From the NCBI GenBank assembly GCA_002342295.1, contig DDPR01000010.1, forward strand, positions 287,331 through 338,485: a DNA stretch of 51,155 nt. The letters run 5' to 3'. Origin of the DNA: Burkholderiales bacterium UBA2463 (GTDB lineage: Bacteria > Pseudomonadota > Gammaproteobacteria > Burkholderiales > Burkholderiaceae_A). The notes under the pieces are model-generated. The model saw nothing but the letters and a program-made list of their open reading frames with translations. It was not told where the DNA came from and ran no database searches. The stretch's first letter is position 1. Each line of letters opens with the position of its first letter. Below are positions 22,767 through 30,617 of this stretch, piece by piece. The translations under genes and the position numbers were made by a program.

Positions 22767-24653
22767 ATGAGTTCAGCCGGATCCAATGCCAACAAATCGA
22801 CGCTCGGCGCCCTGATGCTTGGTGCCCTCGGCGTGGTGTACGGCGACATCGGCACAAGCCCTCTCTATGCGCTGAAGGAGACCTTTGGTCCCGGGACTGG
22901 GGTCACCGCATCGGCCGCAGATGTCATCGGTGCCGTCTCAGCCATCATCTGGCTGCTCACCCTCGTCGTCACACTGAAGTACGTGGTTCTCATCCTGCGC
23001 GCTGACAACCGCGGGGAGGGGGGCATCATGGCGCTCCTGGCCCTTGCGAGTTCTGCGGTGGCCAACCGACCGCGCTACAAGGCGGCCATTTTCCTCATTG
23101 GATGCTTCGGGGCCTGCCTCTTTTTTGGAGAAAGCATCCTCACTCCGGCCATCTCGGTGTTAAGCGCGGTCGAGGGTCTCGAGGTGGTGGAGCCCTCCCT
23201 AAAGCCCGCCATCGTGCCCATCTCGATTGCCATCCTGATTGGACTCTTCTCCATTCAAAGACACGGCACGGCACTGGTGGGTCGATTCTTTGGGCCGATC
23301 ATTCTGGTTTGGTTCTTTGTGATTGGCGCCGTTGGGCTCAGTCAGATTTCAGGCTCACCCGACATTCTGGTGGCACTGAATCCGTTCTACGGACTGCAGT
23401 TCCTCATTGACCGTGGGCCAAAGCTACTTTTGGTGGTGGGCGCCCTCGTGCTGGCTGTCACGGGCGTTGAGACGCTCTATGCCGACATGGGCCACTTCGG
23501 CAAGAAGGCGATTCGGTACACCTGGCTCTTTGTTGCCTACCCCGGACTCATCTTGAACTACCTCGGCCAGGGGGCACTCATCCTGCAGAATCCGGAGGCC
23601 ATCGAGAACCCCTTCTATCTCTCCTTTCCCGAGCCGCTGCTCATCCCGGCCATCCTGCTCTCGACCATGGCCACCGTGATTGCTTCTCAGGCCACCATCT
23701 CTGGCGCCTACTCCGCCACACAGCAGGCCATTCAACTAGGTCTTCTGCCCCGCATGCGAATCGTCCACACCTCCATCAAAGAGTATGGGCAGATCTACAT
23801 TCCCTTTATTAACAACATGCTGCTCATCGCCGTGCTTCTCGTGACCCTGGCCTTTGGGTCGTCAAGCGCGCTGGCGTCGGCCTATGGCGTGTCGGTCACC
23901 ATGACCATGATGTGCTCAACGCTGCTCACTTTCTTTGTGGTCTATGCGGGGTGGCACTTCTCATTTGCCGTCGTTCTTGCCTCTACCCTCTTTTTCTTTG
24001 CACTCGACAGCCTCTTAGTTGCGGGGTGTCTTGCCAAGATTCTGCATGGCGGGTGGTTCCCGCTCACGCTGGGCCTGGTCATTCTGACTCTCATGACGAC
24101 ATGGAAGCGGGGCAGAGAGCTCCTCATTCATAAGATTCGAGAAGACGACCCCGAACTCGAGAGTTTTATCGACTCCATCTCGAACTCAGGCCTGCCGGTC
24201 ACCGACCGCACGGCAGTCTACCTAGTGGCCAACTCCACCACGGCCCCTCAGGCACTGATGCACAACATCAAGCACAACATGGTGCTTCACAAGCGTAACG
24301 TCATCGTGACCGTGGTCTTTGAGGAGCGTCCATGGGTGCATTTCGGCGAGCGACTCAAAGTGGAGTCACTCGGTCACAATTTCTGGCGTGTGAGCGTTCA
24401 CTACGGATTCAAGAATGTTCCAGACGTGCCGCGCGCGCTCGAGCTCTGCAAGAGCCACGGCCTGGAGATCAATCTCTTCTCGGCGTCTTACTTCATTAGT
24501 CGGGAGACCATCGTGCCCTCAACCAATGGCGGCATGGCCAAGTGGCGAGAGGAGATTTTTGCCTCACTGTCGCGCAACGCAGGCAGCGTGGTGTCCTACT
24601 TCAACATTCCAACCAATCAGGTGATCGAGCTCGGCACCCGAGTCATGATTTAA
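22767..24653 (+). CDS. kup: Potassium uptake transporter Kup (TrkD)
   Basis: Kup is a proton-coupled, low-affinity potassium importer with 12 membrane helices and a cytoplasmic C-terminal domain. From ATG 22767 (ribosome site GGAGCGAG) it has 628 residues. Family hallmarks are LMLGALGVVYGDIGTSPLYAL at the N-terminus, GEGGIMALLAL, CLFFGESILTPAISVLSAVEG and YADMGHFGKKAI. The C-terminal domain includes VNSTT-like and FGERLKVESLG segments. The frame is open upstream to 22557, but homology starts at 22767. The nearby channel pair and this transporter make a potassium-oriented neighbourhood. Its TAA shares TTAA with the convergent small gene at 24650. Confidence 0.96.
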   Translation: MSSAGSNANKSTLGALMLGALGVVYGDIGTSPLYALKETFGPGTGVTASAADVIGAVSAIIWLLTLVVTLKYVVLILRADNRGEGGIMALLALASSAVANRPRYKAAIFLIGCFGACLFFGESILTPAISVLSAVEGLEVVEPSLKPAIVPISIAILIGLFSIQRHGTALVGRFFGPIILVWFFVIGAVGLSQISGSPDILVALNPFYGLQFLIDRGPKLLLVVGALVLAVTGVETLYADMGHFGKKAIRYTWLFVAYPGLILNYLGQGALILQNPEAIENPFYLSFPEPLLIPAILLSTMATVIASQATISGAYSATQQAIQLGLLPRMRIVHTSIKEYGQIYIPFINNMLLIAVLLVTLAFGSSSALASAYGVSVTMTMMCSTLLTFFVVYAGWHFSFAVVLASTLFFFALDSLLVAGCLAKILHGGWFPLTLGLVILTLMTTWKRGRELLIHKIREDDPELESFIDSISNSGLPVTDRTAVYLVANSTTAPQALMHNIKHNMVLHKRNVIVTVVFEERPWVHFGERLKVESLGHNFWRVSVHYGFKNVPDVPRALELCKSHGLEINLFSASYFISRETIVPSTNGGMAKWREEIFASLSRNAGSVVSYFNIPTNQVIELGTRVMI

Positions 24654-24853
24654 GCCCGTTCCAGCAAAAAGAAGCAGGCAAAAAGAAGGGTGAGGGTCAC
24701 CAAAGAGGTGATCCCCACCTTCTTGAGCAGCGTTCCGAGGCTCTCGGAGTAAATCTCGTCACCGACCTGGGCGCCTCGGTCGATAAATTTCCAGACCCGC
24801 CAGCCGACAAAAAGCGGAAAAAGAATGGCCAGTATGCCGAGTGCGATCGTCAT
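24650..24853 (-). CDS. Small two-helix membrane protein, unknown
   Basis: This is a 67-residue protein with two hydrophobic helices (about residues 3-22 and 46-64) separated by a charged loop (KFIDRGAQVGDEIYSESLGTLLKK), ending FLLERA. The start ATG shares ATGA with the stop of the molybdenum-hydroxylase subunit upstream, which supports a real, cotranscribed gene. Its stop shares TTAA with kup. The family is not recognised; a membrane partner of the hydroxylase is possible but unsupported beyond position. Confidence 0.6.
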   Translation of the reverse strand: MTIALGILAILFPLFVGWRVWKFIDRGAQVGDEIYSESLGTLLKKVGITSLVTLTLLFACFFLLERA

Positions 24854-26955
24854 GCAACAAAAGGCAGGGTGCGTCTACGCTCGCCTGTGGCTGCTGCGAT
24901 CGCGTTGGCGATGGCCGGCGCCGCAAGCGGAACCCCCACCTCACCCATGCCCGAGGGCTTGTCGCCCCCCTCGATGATCGTGATGTCTATGGCAGGCGTC
25001 TCAGACATTCTGAGCATCGGGTAGGTGTCGAAATTCTTCTGCTCGACAACACCGTCCTTGAAAGTGATCTTGTTCTTCATGGCCGATGAGGCGCCAAGCA
25101 GCAGGCCACTCTCTAGCTGTGCTCGAATCTGGTTCGGACGAACCGCCACGCCGCAGTCCACCACGCAGGTGAGTTTGTGCACGGTGGGCTCAGCCCCCCT
25201 CATTGAGACCTCCGCCACGACCGCAACATAGGCGTCGTAGCACTCGGTCTGGGCCAGTCCAAGGAAACGGCCATCGGACCGCTTCTTTCCCCAGCCTGCA
25301 CGTTCTGCGGCCATCGAGAGCACCTTCTGTGCCCGAGGATGCTTTGAGAGCATCTCCATGCGAAACGCCAGCGGATCTTTTCCTGCCGCCTGTGCCAGTT
25401 CGTCAACAAAGGACTCCATTGCGAAGGTGTTGAGGTTGTTACTCACAGCGCGCCAATACCCGACACGCACACCCGTGTCGTGAATCACGTTCTCAAAACG
25501 CAGGTTCGGTACGGCATAAGTAAGGTTGTTCGCGCCCTCGCTCATAAAGGGGTCATTTCCCTCAACCACGAATCCGGGGAAGGCCCGCGCGGTAACGGAA
25601 GGGGAGGTCATCTTTGAGGTGAGCCCGACCAGTCGCCCCGAAGAATCGAGCGCTCCTGAGAGCTGATGAAGACTGATGGGACGATAGAAGTCGTGGGTCA
25701 TATCGTCCTCTCGGCTCCAGATGAGCCGAACGGGCTGACCCGAGGCCTTGGCAATGGAGACTGCCTGGGCGACAAAATCATTCTCAATCTTGCGGCCATA
25801 GCCGCCGCCAATAAAGGTGGTGTGAATGCGCACCTTTGACTCAGGCAGGCCAGACACAGCGGCCGCGGTTGCAGATGCACCCTGCGGGAACTGAATCGGG
25901 CCCCAGACGAGGCACTCACCATTCACAATCTGGGCCGAGCAATTCACAGGCTCCAGTGTCGCGTGGGCCAGAAAGGGAAGTTGGTACTGGGCCGAGATCT
26001 GCTTTGCGCTGCCGGCCATCGGATTCTCAGCGTTTCCGGCCTTCAGAATGACAGCACCTTTCTTGGAGGAGGCAGCCAAGAGCCCCGCCTCAATGCTGGC
26101 CATATCCTTTAACTGTCTCGCAGCAGGGCCCATGTCCCATTCGATCTTCAGCAGATCCCGAGCTTTCTTTGCCGTGAAATAGTCCTTGGCCAACACGGCA
26201 ACACCGTCGGGCACCTGGACGATCGAGACCACGCCCTTGACAGCCTTCGCAGCGGAGTCGTCTACGCGCATGGCCTTACCGCCAATGGCGGGGCACATGG
26301 CCAGAGAGGCGGCCAACATGCCAGGCACTCGAACGTCAACCCCGTACTGCGCTGTACCGTTTACCTTGGCTGGCGTGTCCAGGCGTCGCACGTCCTTTCC
26401 GATGTAGCGGTAATCGGCCTTCGACTTCAGAGTGGGATTGGGATTGGGCTTCTGAGTCGCCGCCAGCGCGGCCAACTGGCCATAGGTTGCCTTCTTCGTT
26501 CCGCAGCGAACCGACCCGTCCTCTGCAACACAGCTTGATGCCGAAACCTTCCACTTCTCGGCTGCGGCTGCGACAAGCATCTCGCGTGTGCTCGCGCCGA
26601 CCTTGCGCAGCTTGTCCCAGGCATCCCGCATGGAGGCTGAGCCCCCCGTGATCTGGGCGCCGCCCAGGAGGGCATTTCCATAGACGGCGGGGTTGTTGGG
26701 TGCAAAGACCACCTTCACTTTGCTGATCGGGTAGTTCAGCTCCTCTGCGATGAGCAGAGACATAGAGGTGTAAACATCTTGGCCCATCTCACCGCGGGCA
26801 ACAAAGATGGTGAGATCGTTGTTGGCATCGAGTCGGAGCCACGGATTGTTGAGCGCGGCACCCGCTGCAAGCACCGTATTTTCAAGATCTGAGAATCCCA
26901 CCAACAATGCACCACCCAGGGCGGCGGAAGACTTGATGAATGAACGACGATCCAT
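24850..26955 (-). CDS. Molybdenum hydroxylase large subunit (IorB-type)
   Basis: This 701-residue protein is the molybdopterin-cytosine-dinucleotide subunit of a xanthine-dehydrogenase-family enzyme of the isoquinoline 1-oxidoreductase type, which hydroxylates N-heterocycles or oxidises aldehydes. A Tat signal is visible (MDRRSFIKSSAALGG). Family motifs include ARGEMGQDVYTSMSLLIAEE, GGSASMRDAWDKLR, AHATLEPVNCSAQI, TFIGGGYGRKIENDFVAQA and GMGEVGVPLAAPAIANA, which ends in the catalytic-Glu loop. The actual substrate cannot be told. It follows the 2Fe-2S subunit by 21 bases on the same strand. No cofactor-insertion or electron-transfer cytochrome gene is adjacent. Confidence 0.88.
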   Translation of the reverse strand: MDRRSFIKSSAALGGALLVGFSDLENTVLAAGAALNNPWLRLDANNDLTIFVARGEMGQDVYTSMSLLIAEELNYPISKVKVVFAPNNPAVYGNALLGGAQITGGSASMRDAWDKLRKVGASTREMLVAAAAEKWKVSASSCVAEDGSVRCGTKKATYGQLAALAATQKPNPNPTLKSKADYRYIGKDVRRLDTPAKVNGTAQYGVDVRVPGMLAASLAMCPAIGGKAMRVDDSAAKAVKGVVSIVQVPDGVAVLAKDYFTAKKARDLLKIEWDMGPAARQLKDMASIEAGLLAASSKKGAVILKAGNAENPMAGSAKQISAQYQLPFLAHATLEPVNCSAQIVNGECLVWGPIQFPQGASATAAAVSGLPESKVRIHTTFIGGGYGRKIENDFVAQAVSIAKASGQPVRLIWSREDDMTHDFYRPISLHQLSGALDSSGRLVGLTSKMTSPSVTARAFPGFVVEGNDPFMSEGANNLTYAVPNLRFENVIHDTGVRVGYWRAVSNNLNTFAMESFVDELAQAAGKDPLAFRMEMLSKHPRAQKVLSMAAERAGWGKKRSDGRFLGLAQTECYDAYVAVVAEVSMRGAEPTVHKLTCVVDCGVAVRPNQIRAQLESGLLLGASSAMKNKITFKDGVVEQKNFDTYPMLRMSETPAIDITIIEGGDKPSGMGEVGVPLAAPAIANAIAAATGERRRTLPFVA

Positions 26956-26976
26956 GTGGTTCTCCTCGGTCTGGGG

Positions 26977-27429
26977 TTAGGCGATGGACTTTGCGGCGCG
27001 CGCGATCGCCGCGCGAATGCGGCCATAGGTGCCGCAGCGGCAGACGTTTCCGTCCATTGCAGCCTGAACTTCGTGATCGGTGGGATTCTTGTTCTTAGAG
27101 AGCAGGGCAGCGGCGGACATCATCTGGCCAGTCTGGCAGTAGCCGCACTGAGGCACCTCCTCCGCCTCCCAGGCTGCCTTGATGGGCTTGACCAGCTTCT
27201 CGGGCAGACCCTCGAGGGTGGTGATGCGCTTGCCAATGGCAGCCGACACGGGGACGGAGCAGGAGCGGATAGCCTCGCCGTCGAGGTGCACCGTGCAGGC
27301 CCCGCATAGCCCAGCCCCGCAGCCGAACTTTGGGGTGGTGATGTTGAGGTGATCACGCAGAACCCAAAGGATGGGGGTGTCTGGCTCCCCGCTGAATTCG
27401 ACTGACTTTCCATTGACCTTGAGTTTCAT
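26977..27429 (-). CDS. 2Fe-2S subunit of the molybdenum hydroxylase (IorA-type)
   Basis: The 150-residue iron-sulfur subunit carries electrons from the molybdenum centre. The plant-type ferredoxin cluster has ligands in KFGCGAGLCGACTVHLDG and CSVPV, and the second cluster in PQCGYCQTGQMM and GNVCRCGTYGRIRAA, as in the CoxS/IorA family. It begins with MKLKVNGKSVEFSGEPDTPI, the standard family start. Its gene leads iorB by 21 bases. A 53-base gap lies upstream, after the aminotransferase, so a separate promoter is possible. Confidence 0.92.
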   Translation of the reverse strand: MKLKVNGKSVEFSGEPDTPILWVLRDHLNITTPKFGCGAGLCGACTVHLDGEAIRSCSVPVSAAIGKRITTLEGLPEKLVKPIKAAWEAEEVPQCGYCQTGQMMSAAALLSKNKNPTDHEVQAAMDGNVCRCGTYGRIRAAIARAAKSIA

Positions 27430-27482
27430 GGGGCTCCCCTCAGAAGACGGTGTTGCTCGATTGTAAAACGACCAGAAGACAA

Positions 27483-28799
27483 CTAGGCCATGGCCTGTGC
27501 TGCCTTGATTGCCCGGGTCGCAACGTCCTCAAGCCAGCCAAAGTCCATCTGGCCGTGGGCCTCACAGAGAAACCAGGGCTCTCGGGAGTCCGGCTCGAGC
27601 ATGACACCCAACTCAATCAACTTCCAGGCAAAGTCTCGATAGAGCGTGTTGTTCACCTTGCGCCATTGTCGGTAGCTCTTTGGAACTTCTGCAGAGAAGT
27701 GGATGCCCAACATCGCCGGCGGCCCCGCGAACGCGTGCTCAACCCCCGCCTTGGTGAATACACGCCCCAAAATCTCTTTGACTTTTTCGCCGGCCGCGTC
27801 CGCCGTCTGGAGGGCGTCGGTGTGGGCCAGGATGTTGAGGGTGGCATGCGCTGCGCTCAGCGCAATGAGATTGGCCGTGTAGGTGCCGCCGTGAACCACG
27901 CCGCCGGCGTGAGAGCCAACGACATCCATGACATCAGCCCGCCCACCGAATCCTGCGACGGGATATCCGTTCCCCATGGCCTTCGCATAGGTGGTGAGAT
28001 CTGCATGAATGCCGTAGAGCGACTGCGCACCACCGGCTGCCACGCGAAACCCCGTCTTGACCTCATCAATGATGAGCAGCGTGCCATTTTTTGTGCACAG
28101 GTCTCGAAGTCTCTGTAGCCATTCTTGAGAGGCCGAGATGCTGCCCGCATTGCCAATAATGGGCTCAAGAAGCACGCAGGCCAGAGAGTCTTGTCTCTTC
28201 TTGAAGAGCTGCTCCAGAGACTCCTCGTCATTAAGTTCGATGAAGTCCACCAGTTCACGGGTGTTCTCTGAAATACCAGCTCCAAAGGGGATGATGCGAG
28301 GCGACCGAGAGTCGCCAGGTGTCCAGCTCTCAATGTCTGACTTCCACATCATCTCGTCGACCAGGCCATGAAAGCTCCCCTCGACGATCGCAATGCGGTC
28401 ACGACGGGTAAAACCCCGGGCGGTTCTCACCGCTCCGATAACAGCCTCGGTGCCAGAGTTAGCAAAGCGCATCTTCTGGATGCTGGGGCAGAGCGCCTTG
28501 ATCTGCTTAACAACCTCCACATCAAGGGCGGTAGAGAAGCCCGTGAGCGTGCCCCCCTCCTGAATCTGGCGAATGACTGCAGCGTCTACCCGCTCGTCCC
28601 GATAGCCCAGAATGATCGGTCCGTAACCAAGGCGAAAGTCGACATAGGTCTTTCCATCGCAATCCGTGAGCTGGGCACCCTTGGCCGAGGCAATAAACAC
28701 CGTTCGGTCGTCACCCCAGTACCGATAGTTCTCTGCAACACCCTGAGGCATGTGCAGATGAGCCTCCCTCATGAGCCGGACCTGGTTCAGCAGCGTCAT
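27483..28799 (-). CDS. Class III PLP aminotransferase, glutamate-semialdehyde-mutase-like
   Basis: The 438-residue protein is a fold type I PLP enzyme, closest in pattern to the glutamate-1-semialdehyde aminomutase-like class III aminotransferases. Family features are YGPIILGYRDERV (active-site loop), RFANSGTEAVIGAVRTAR (phosphate loop, about 111-127), SFHGLVDEM, IIDEVKTGFRVAAGG (Asp245) and TTYAKAMGNGYPVAGFGG with the PLP lysine Lys273. The authentic HemL role is unlikely because this gene lies in a catabolic-looking cluster. Its start ATG shares ATGA with the dehydrogenase upstream, so the two are translationally coupled. The substrate is unknown. Confidence 0.82.
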   Translation of the reverse strand: MTLLNQVRLMREAHLHMPQGVAENYRYWGDDRTVFIASAKGAQLTDCDGKTYVDFRLGYGPIILGYRDERVDAAVIRQIQEGGTLTGFSTALDVEVVKQIKALCPSIQKMRFANSGTEAVIGAVRTARGFTRRDRIAIVEGSFHGLVDEMMWKSDIESWTPGDSRSPRIIPFGAGISENTRELVDFIELNDEESLEQLFKKRQDSLACVLLEPIIGNAGSISASQEWLQRLRDLCTKNGTLLIIDEVKTGFRVAAGGAQSLYGIHADLTTYAKAMGNGYPVAGFGGRADVMDVVGSHAGGVVHGGTYTANLIALSAAHATLNILAHTDALQTADAAGEKVKEILGRVFTKAGVEHAFAGPPAMLGIHFSAEVPKSYRQWRKVNNTLYRDFAWKLIELGVMLEPDSREPWFLCEAHGQMDFGWLEDVATRAIKAAQAMA

Positions 28800-29707
28800 G
28801 TGCTCGCCCCCTGAGGGCGCAGATATGTGCCGACGCGGTCCTCAAGGAGCTTCACAACATGAAGCTCGGCGGCGTTCTCGCCATAGGTGCGCTTGGCCTG
28901 CTCGAAGAGCTCCTGGACAAATCGGCCCATGGTCAGCGTGAAGCCCTGGGACACCGCGATCTCGTTTACGAGGCCGAGGTCCTTGCAGCACAGGGCGAGC
29001 GAAAAGCTGGGGTCGTAGTGGCCCGCAAAGATGGAGGGAATGTCGTGCTGGGCCACCCAGCTATTGCCGGCACTGGACTGAATGGCCTCAGAGACGATCT
29101 CAAGCGGGATGCCCGCCTTGGCACCCAGCATAAGGGCCTCGCCAATGACAGCCGCATGGGTGAACCAGAGCAGGTTGGTGAGCAGCTTGATGGTCGCTCC
29201 ATTGCCTGGGCCGCCCACATAGAAGATTTTTTCCCCAAGGACATCAAAGATGGGCCTCTGTCGGTCAAAGTCACTCCGATTTCCGCCGACGAAGATGGAC
29301 AAGCGCCCGAGCGCTGCGAAGTCGACCGCGTTGGTGACTGGGGCCTCCAGAAAGCCAACATGACGCTCGGCCGCACACTGAAAGAGTTCACGCGCGAGTT
29401 CAACCGAGCTGGTCGAGGTGTCGATGATGGTGGCGCCCGCGGAGAGAGACGCCAGCAGACCATCATCGCCAAACATCACCTCACGCACCTGAGTGGGGCC
29501 AGGCAGGGAGCAGATCACCACCTGGGCGCCAGCGGCAAGACCCCTCACACTCGCTGCCGCCCGACCCCCAAGGGCGACAAGGTTGAGCGTCTTCGACTGA
29601 TCGAGGTCGAAGACGGCAACGGGATAGCCTGCCCGAATGAGGTTTGCCGCCATGGGGTTTCCCATGTTGCCCACACCGATGAATCCAATGTTTGGCAGTG
29701 CAGCCAT
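28796..29707 (-). CDS. NAD(P)-dependent beta-hydroxyacid dehydrogenase
   Basis: The 303-residue protein belongs to the 3-hydroxyisobutyrate / tartronate-semialdehyde reductase family. Features: the N-terminal Rossmann motif GFIGVGNMGNPMA (residues 8-20), the cofactor strand VVICSLPGP, the DTSTSS substrate loop (about 96-101) and the catalytic lysine in GNGATIKLLTNLL (Lys174). The usual APVSGG substrate loop reads APVTNA here, which may mean a different substrate. The frame is open to 29809, but homology begins at ATG 29707, seven bases after the methyltransferase stop. It is coupled by ATGA to the aminotransferase, suggesting successive steps, such as a hydroxyacid-to-ketoacid-to-amino-acid conversion, as inference. 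Confidence 0.85.
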   Translation of the reverse strand: MAALPNIGFIGVGNMGNPMAANLIRAGYPVAVFDLDQSKTLNLVALGGRAAASVRGLAAGAQVVICSLPGPTQVREVMFGDDGLLASLSAGATIIDTSTSSVELARELFQCAAERHVGFLEAPVTNAVDFAALGRLSIFVGGNRSDFDRQRPIFDVLGEKIFYVGGPGNGATIKLLTNLLWFTHAAVIGEALMLGAKAGIPLEIVSEAIQSSAGNSWVAQHDIPSIFAGHYDPSFSLALCCKDLGLVNEIAVSQGFTLTMGRFVQELFEQAKRTYGENAAELHVVKLLEDRVGTYLRPQGAST

Positions 29708-29714
29708 CTCGCGC

Positions 29715-30425
29715 CTAGATTCGTCTGAACTCAAGAAAGCACCGATGATTCTCGGCCCTGCCGAGATACTCAAAGCCGCTGCTCCGAAGCAGGGACTTCG
29801 CCTGCTCAAAGTCGAAGGTGCGGTAGTGAATGGTCTGCTCCATCACGCGCTTGTCTTCGTCGTCGAGGTAGTAGTGCTTCGTGAATCCGGAGTCTAGGGG
29901 CTGAATCTTCTGCGAGTAGATCATTCCGTTTGAGATCGGACGCTCGTAGTCATGATGGGGGCCCTGGATACCCAGCAGAAGGGTTCCTCCCGGCGCCACC
30001 GCTCGACTCAGGCACTCGAGTCCGCGCTGATTGGCCGCCTCATCGACGATGTGACTGACGAGGAAGGGTTCTTTGTCTCCATCGATGACGAAGTACCAGA
30101 CCCCACCATACGAAAAGGCAAGCCGGTATTGCTCATCGAGACTCAATTCCGTGATGTTTTGCCGACTCAGCCGTATGTTGTGAAACGCATCCAGCCGCTT
30201 GCTGGCAATCGAGAGCATGGACTGGGTGAGATCGATGCCAAGGATCTGGGTCGAGGGCCGTCGCTTCACGAGCTCTTCAAGGATAAGCCCTGTTCCACAA
30301 CCAATCTCGAGGATGGACTCGGGGTCGGCATGATGAAGGAGGGCGTCGACAATGGCCGGATAGTCGTAGTAGCCAGAGGTCATGATCGTGTCGTAGTAGG
30401 CCGACATCTTTGTGTAGTCACCCAT
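29715..30425 (-). CDS. Class I SAM-dependent methyltransferase
   Basis: The 236-residue protein has a standard class I methyltransferase core: motif I ILEIGCGTGLILEEL (about residues 37-51), the acidic second-strand end ILGIDLTQSML, a third strand with a mostly hydrophobic AFSYGGVWYFVIDG, and GGTLLLGIQGP. The substrate is unknown. The N-terminus starts MGDYTKMSAYYDTIM; a start at 30461 is possible in frame but lies on the terminator stem-loop tail, so 30425 is preferred (GGAGAC ten bases upstream). It is first of a three-gene leftward unit with the dehydrogenase and aminotransferase. Confidence 0.78.
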   Translation of the reverse strand: MGDYTKMSAYYDTIMTSGYYDYPAIVDALLHHADPESILEIGCGTGLILEELVKRRPSTQILGIDLTQSMLSIASKRLDAFHNIRLSRQNITELSLDEQYRLAFSYGGVWYFVIDGDKEPFLVSHIVDEAANQRGLECLSRAVAPGGTLLLGIQGPHHDYERPISNGMIYSQKIQPLDSGFTKHYYLDDEDKRVMEQTIHYRTFDFEQAKSLLRSSGFEYLGRAENHRCFLEFRRI

Positions 30426-30462
30426 CTGCTCTTTGTCTCCAGTCGTCACGCGCCTGCGCATA

Positions 30463-30493
30463 AGACAAAACCCCAGCTATTGCTAACTGGGGT
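30463..30493 (-). terminator. Intrinsic terminator after the tRNA gene
   Basis: Read leftward, a 7-bp stem ACCCCAG/CTGGGGT (30487-30493 with 30470-30476) with a ten-base loop is followed by TTTGTCT. It lies 9 bases after the CCA end of the tRNA gene and so ends the tRNA transcript. A T-rich run also follows rightward, so some bidirectional activity is possible. Confidence 0.75.
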
Positions 30494-30501
30494 CTTTTTC
30501 C

Positions 30502-30578
30502 TGGTGGGCCCACCAGGACTTGAACCTGGGACCAAAGGATTATGAGTCCTCTGCTCTAACCAACTGAGCTATGGGCCC
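30502..30578 (-). tRNA. tRNA with CAU anticodon (tRNA-Ile2 or elongator tRNA-Met)
   Basis: The gene is 77 bases with the CCA end encoded. It folds into a standard cloverleaf: acceptor GGGCCCA/TGGGCCC, D stem GCTC/GAGC, anticodon stem GAGGA/TCCTT with loop CTCATAA (anticodon CAT), T stem CCAGG/CCTGG, discriminator A. The anticodon arm AGAGGACTCATAATCCTTTGG is like isoleucine tRNAs whose C34 becomes lysidine, so tRNA-Ile2 is favoured, but methionine elongator cannot be excluded by eye. The terminator at 30463 follows. It lies between rpoD and the methyltransferase gene. Confidence 0.9.
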
Positions 30579-30617
30579 GAAACATCTGCCGAGCATCGCC
30601 TAGGAGGGGATTCGCCA

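Noticed and set aside
30426..30461. Upstream start for the methyltransferase at 30461
   Set aside because: It sits directly after the tRNA terminator tail without a ribosome site; ATG 30425 has a good one.
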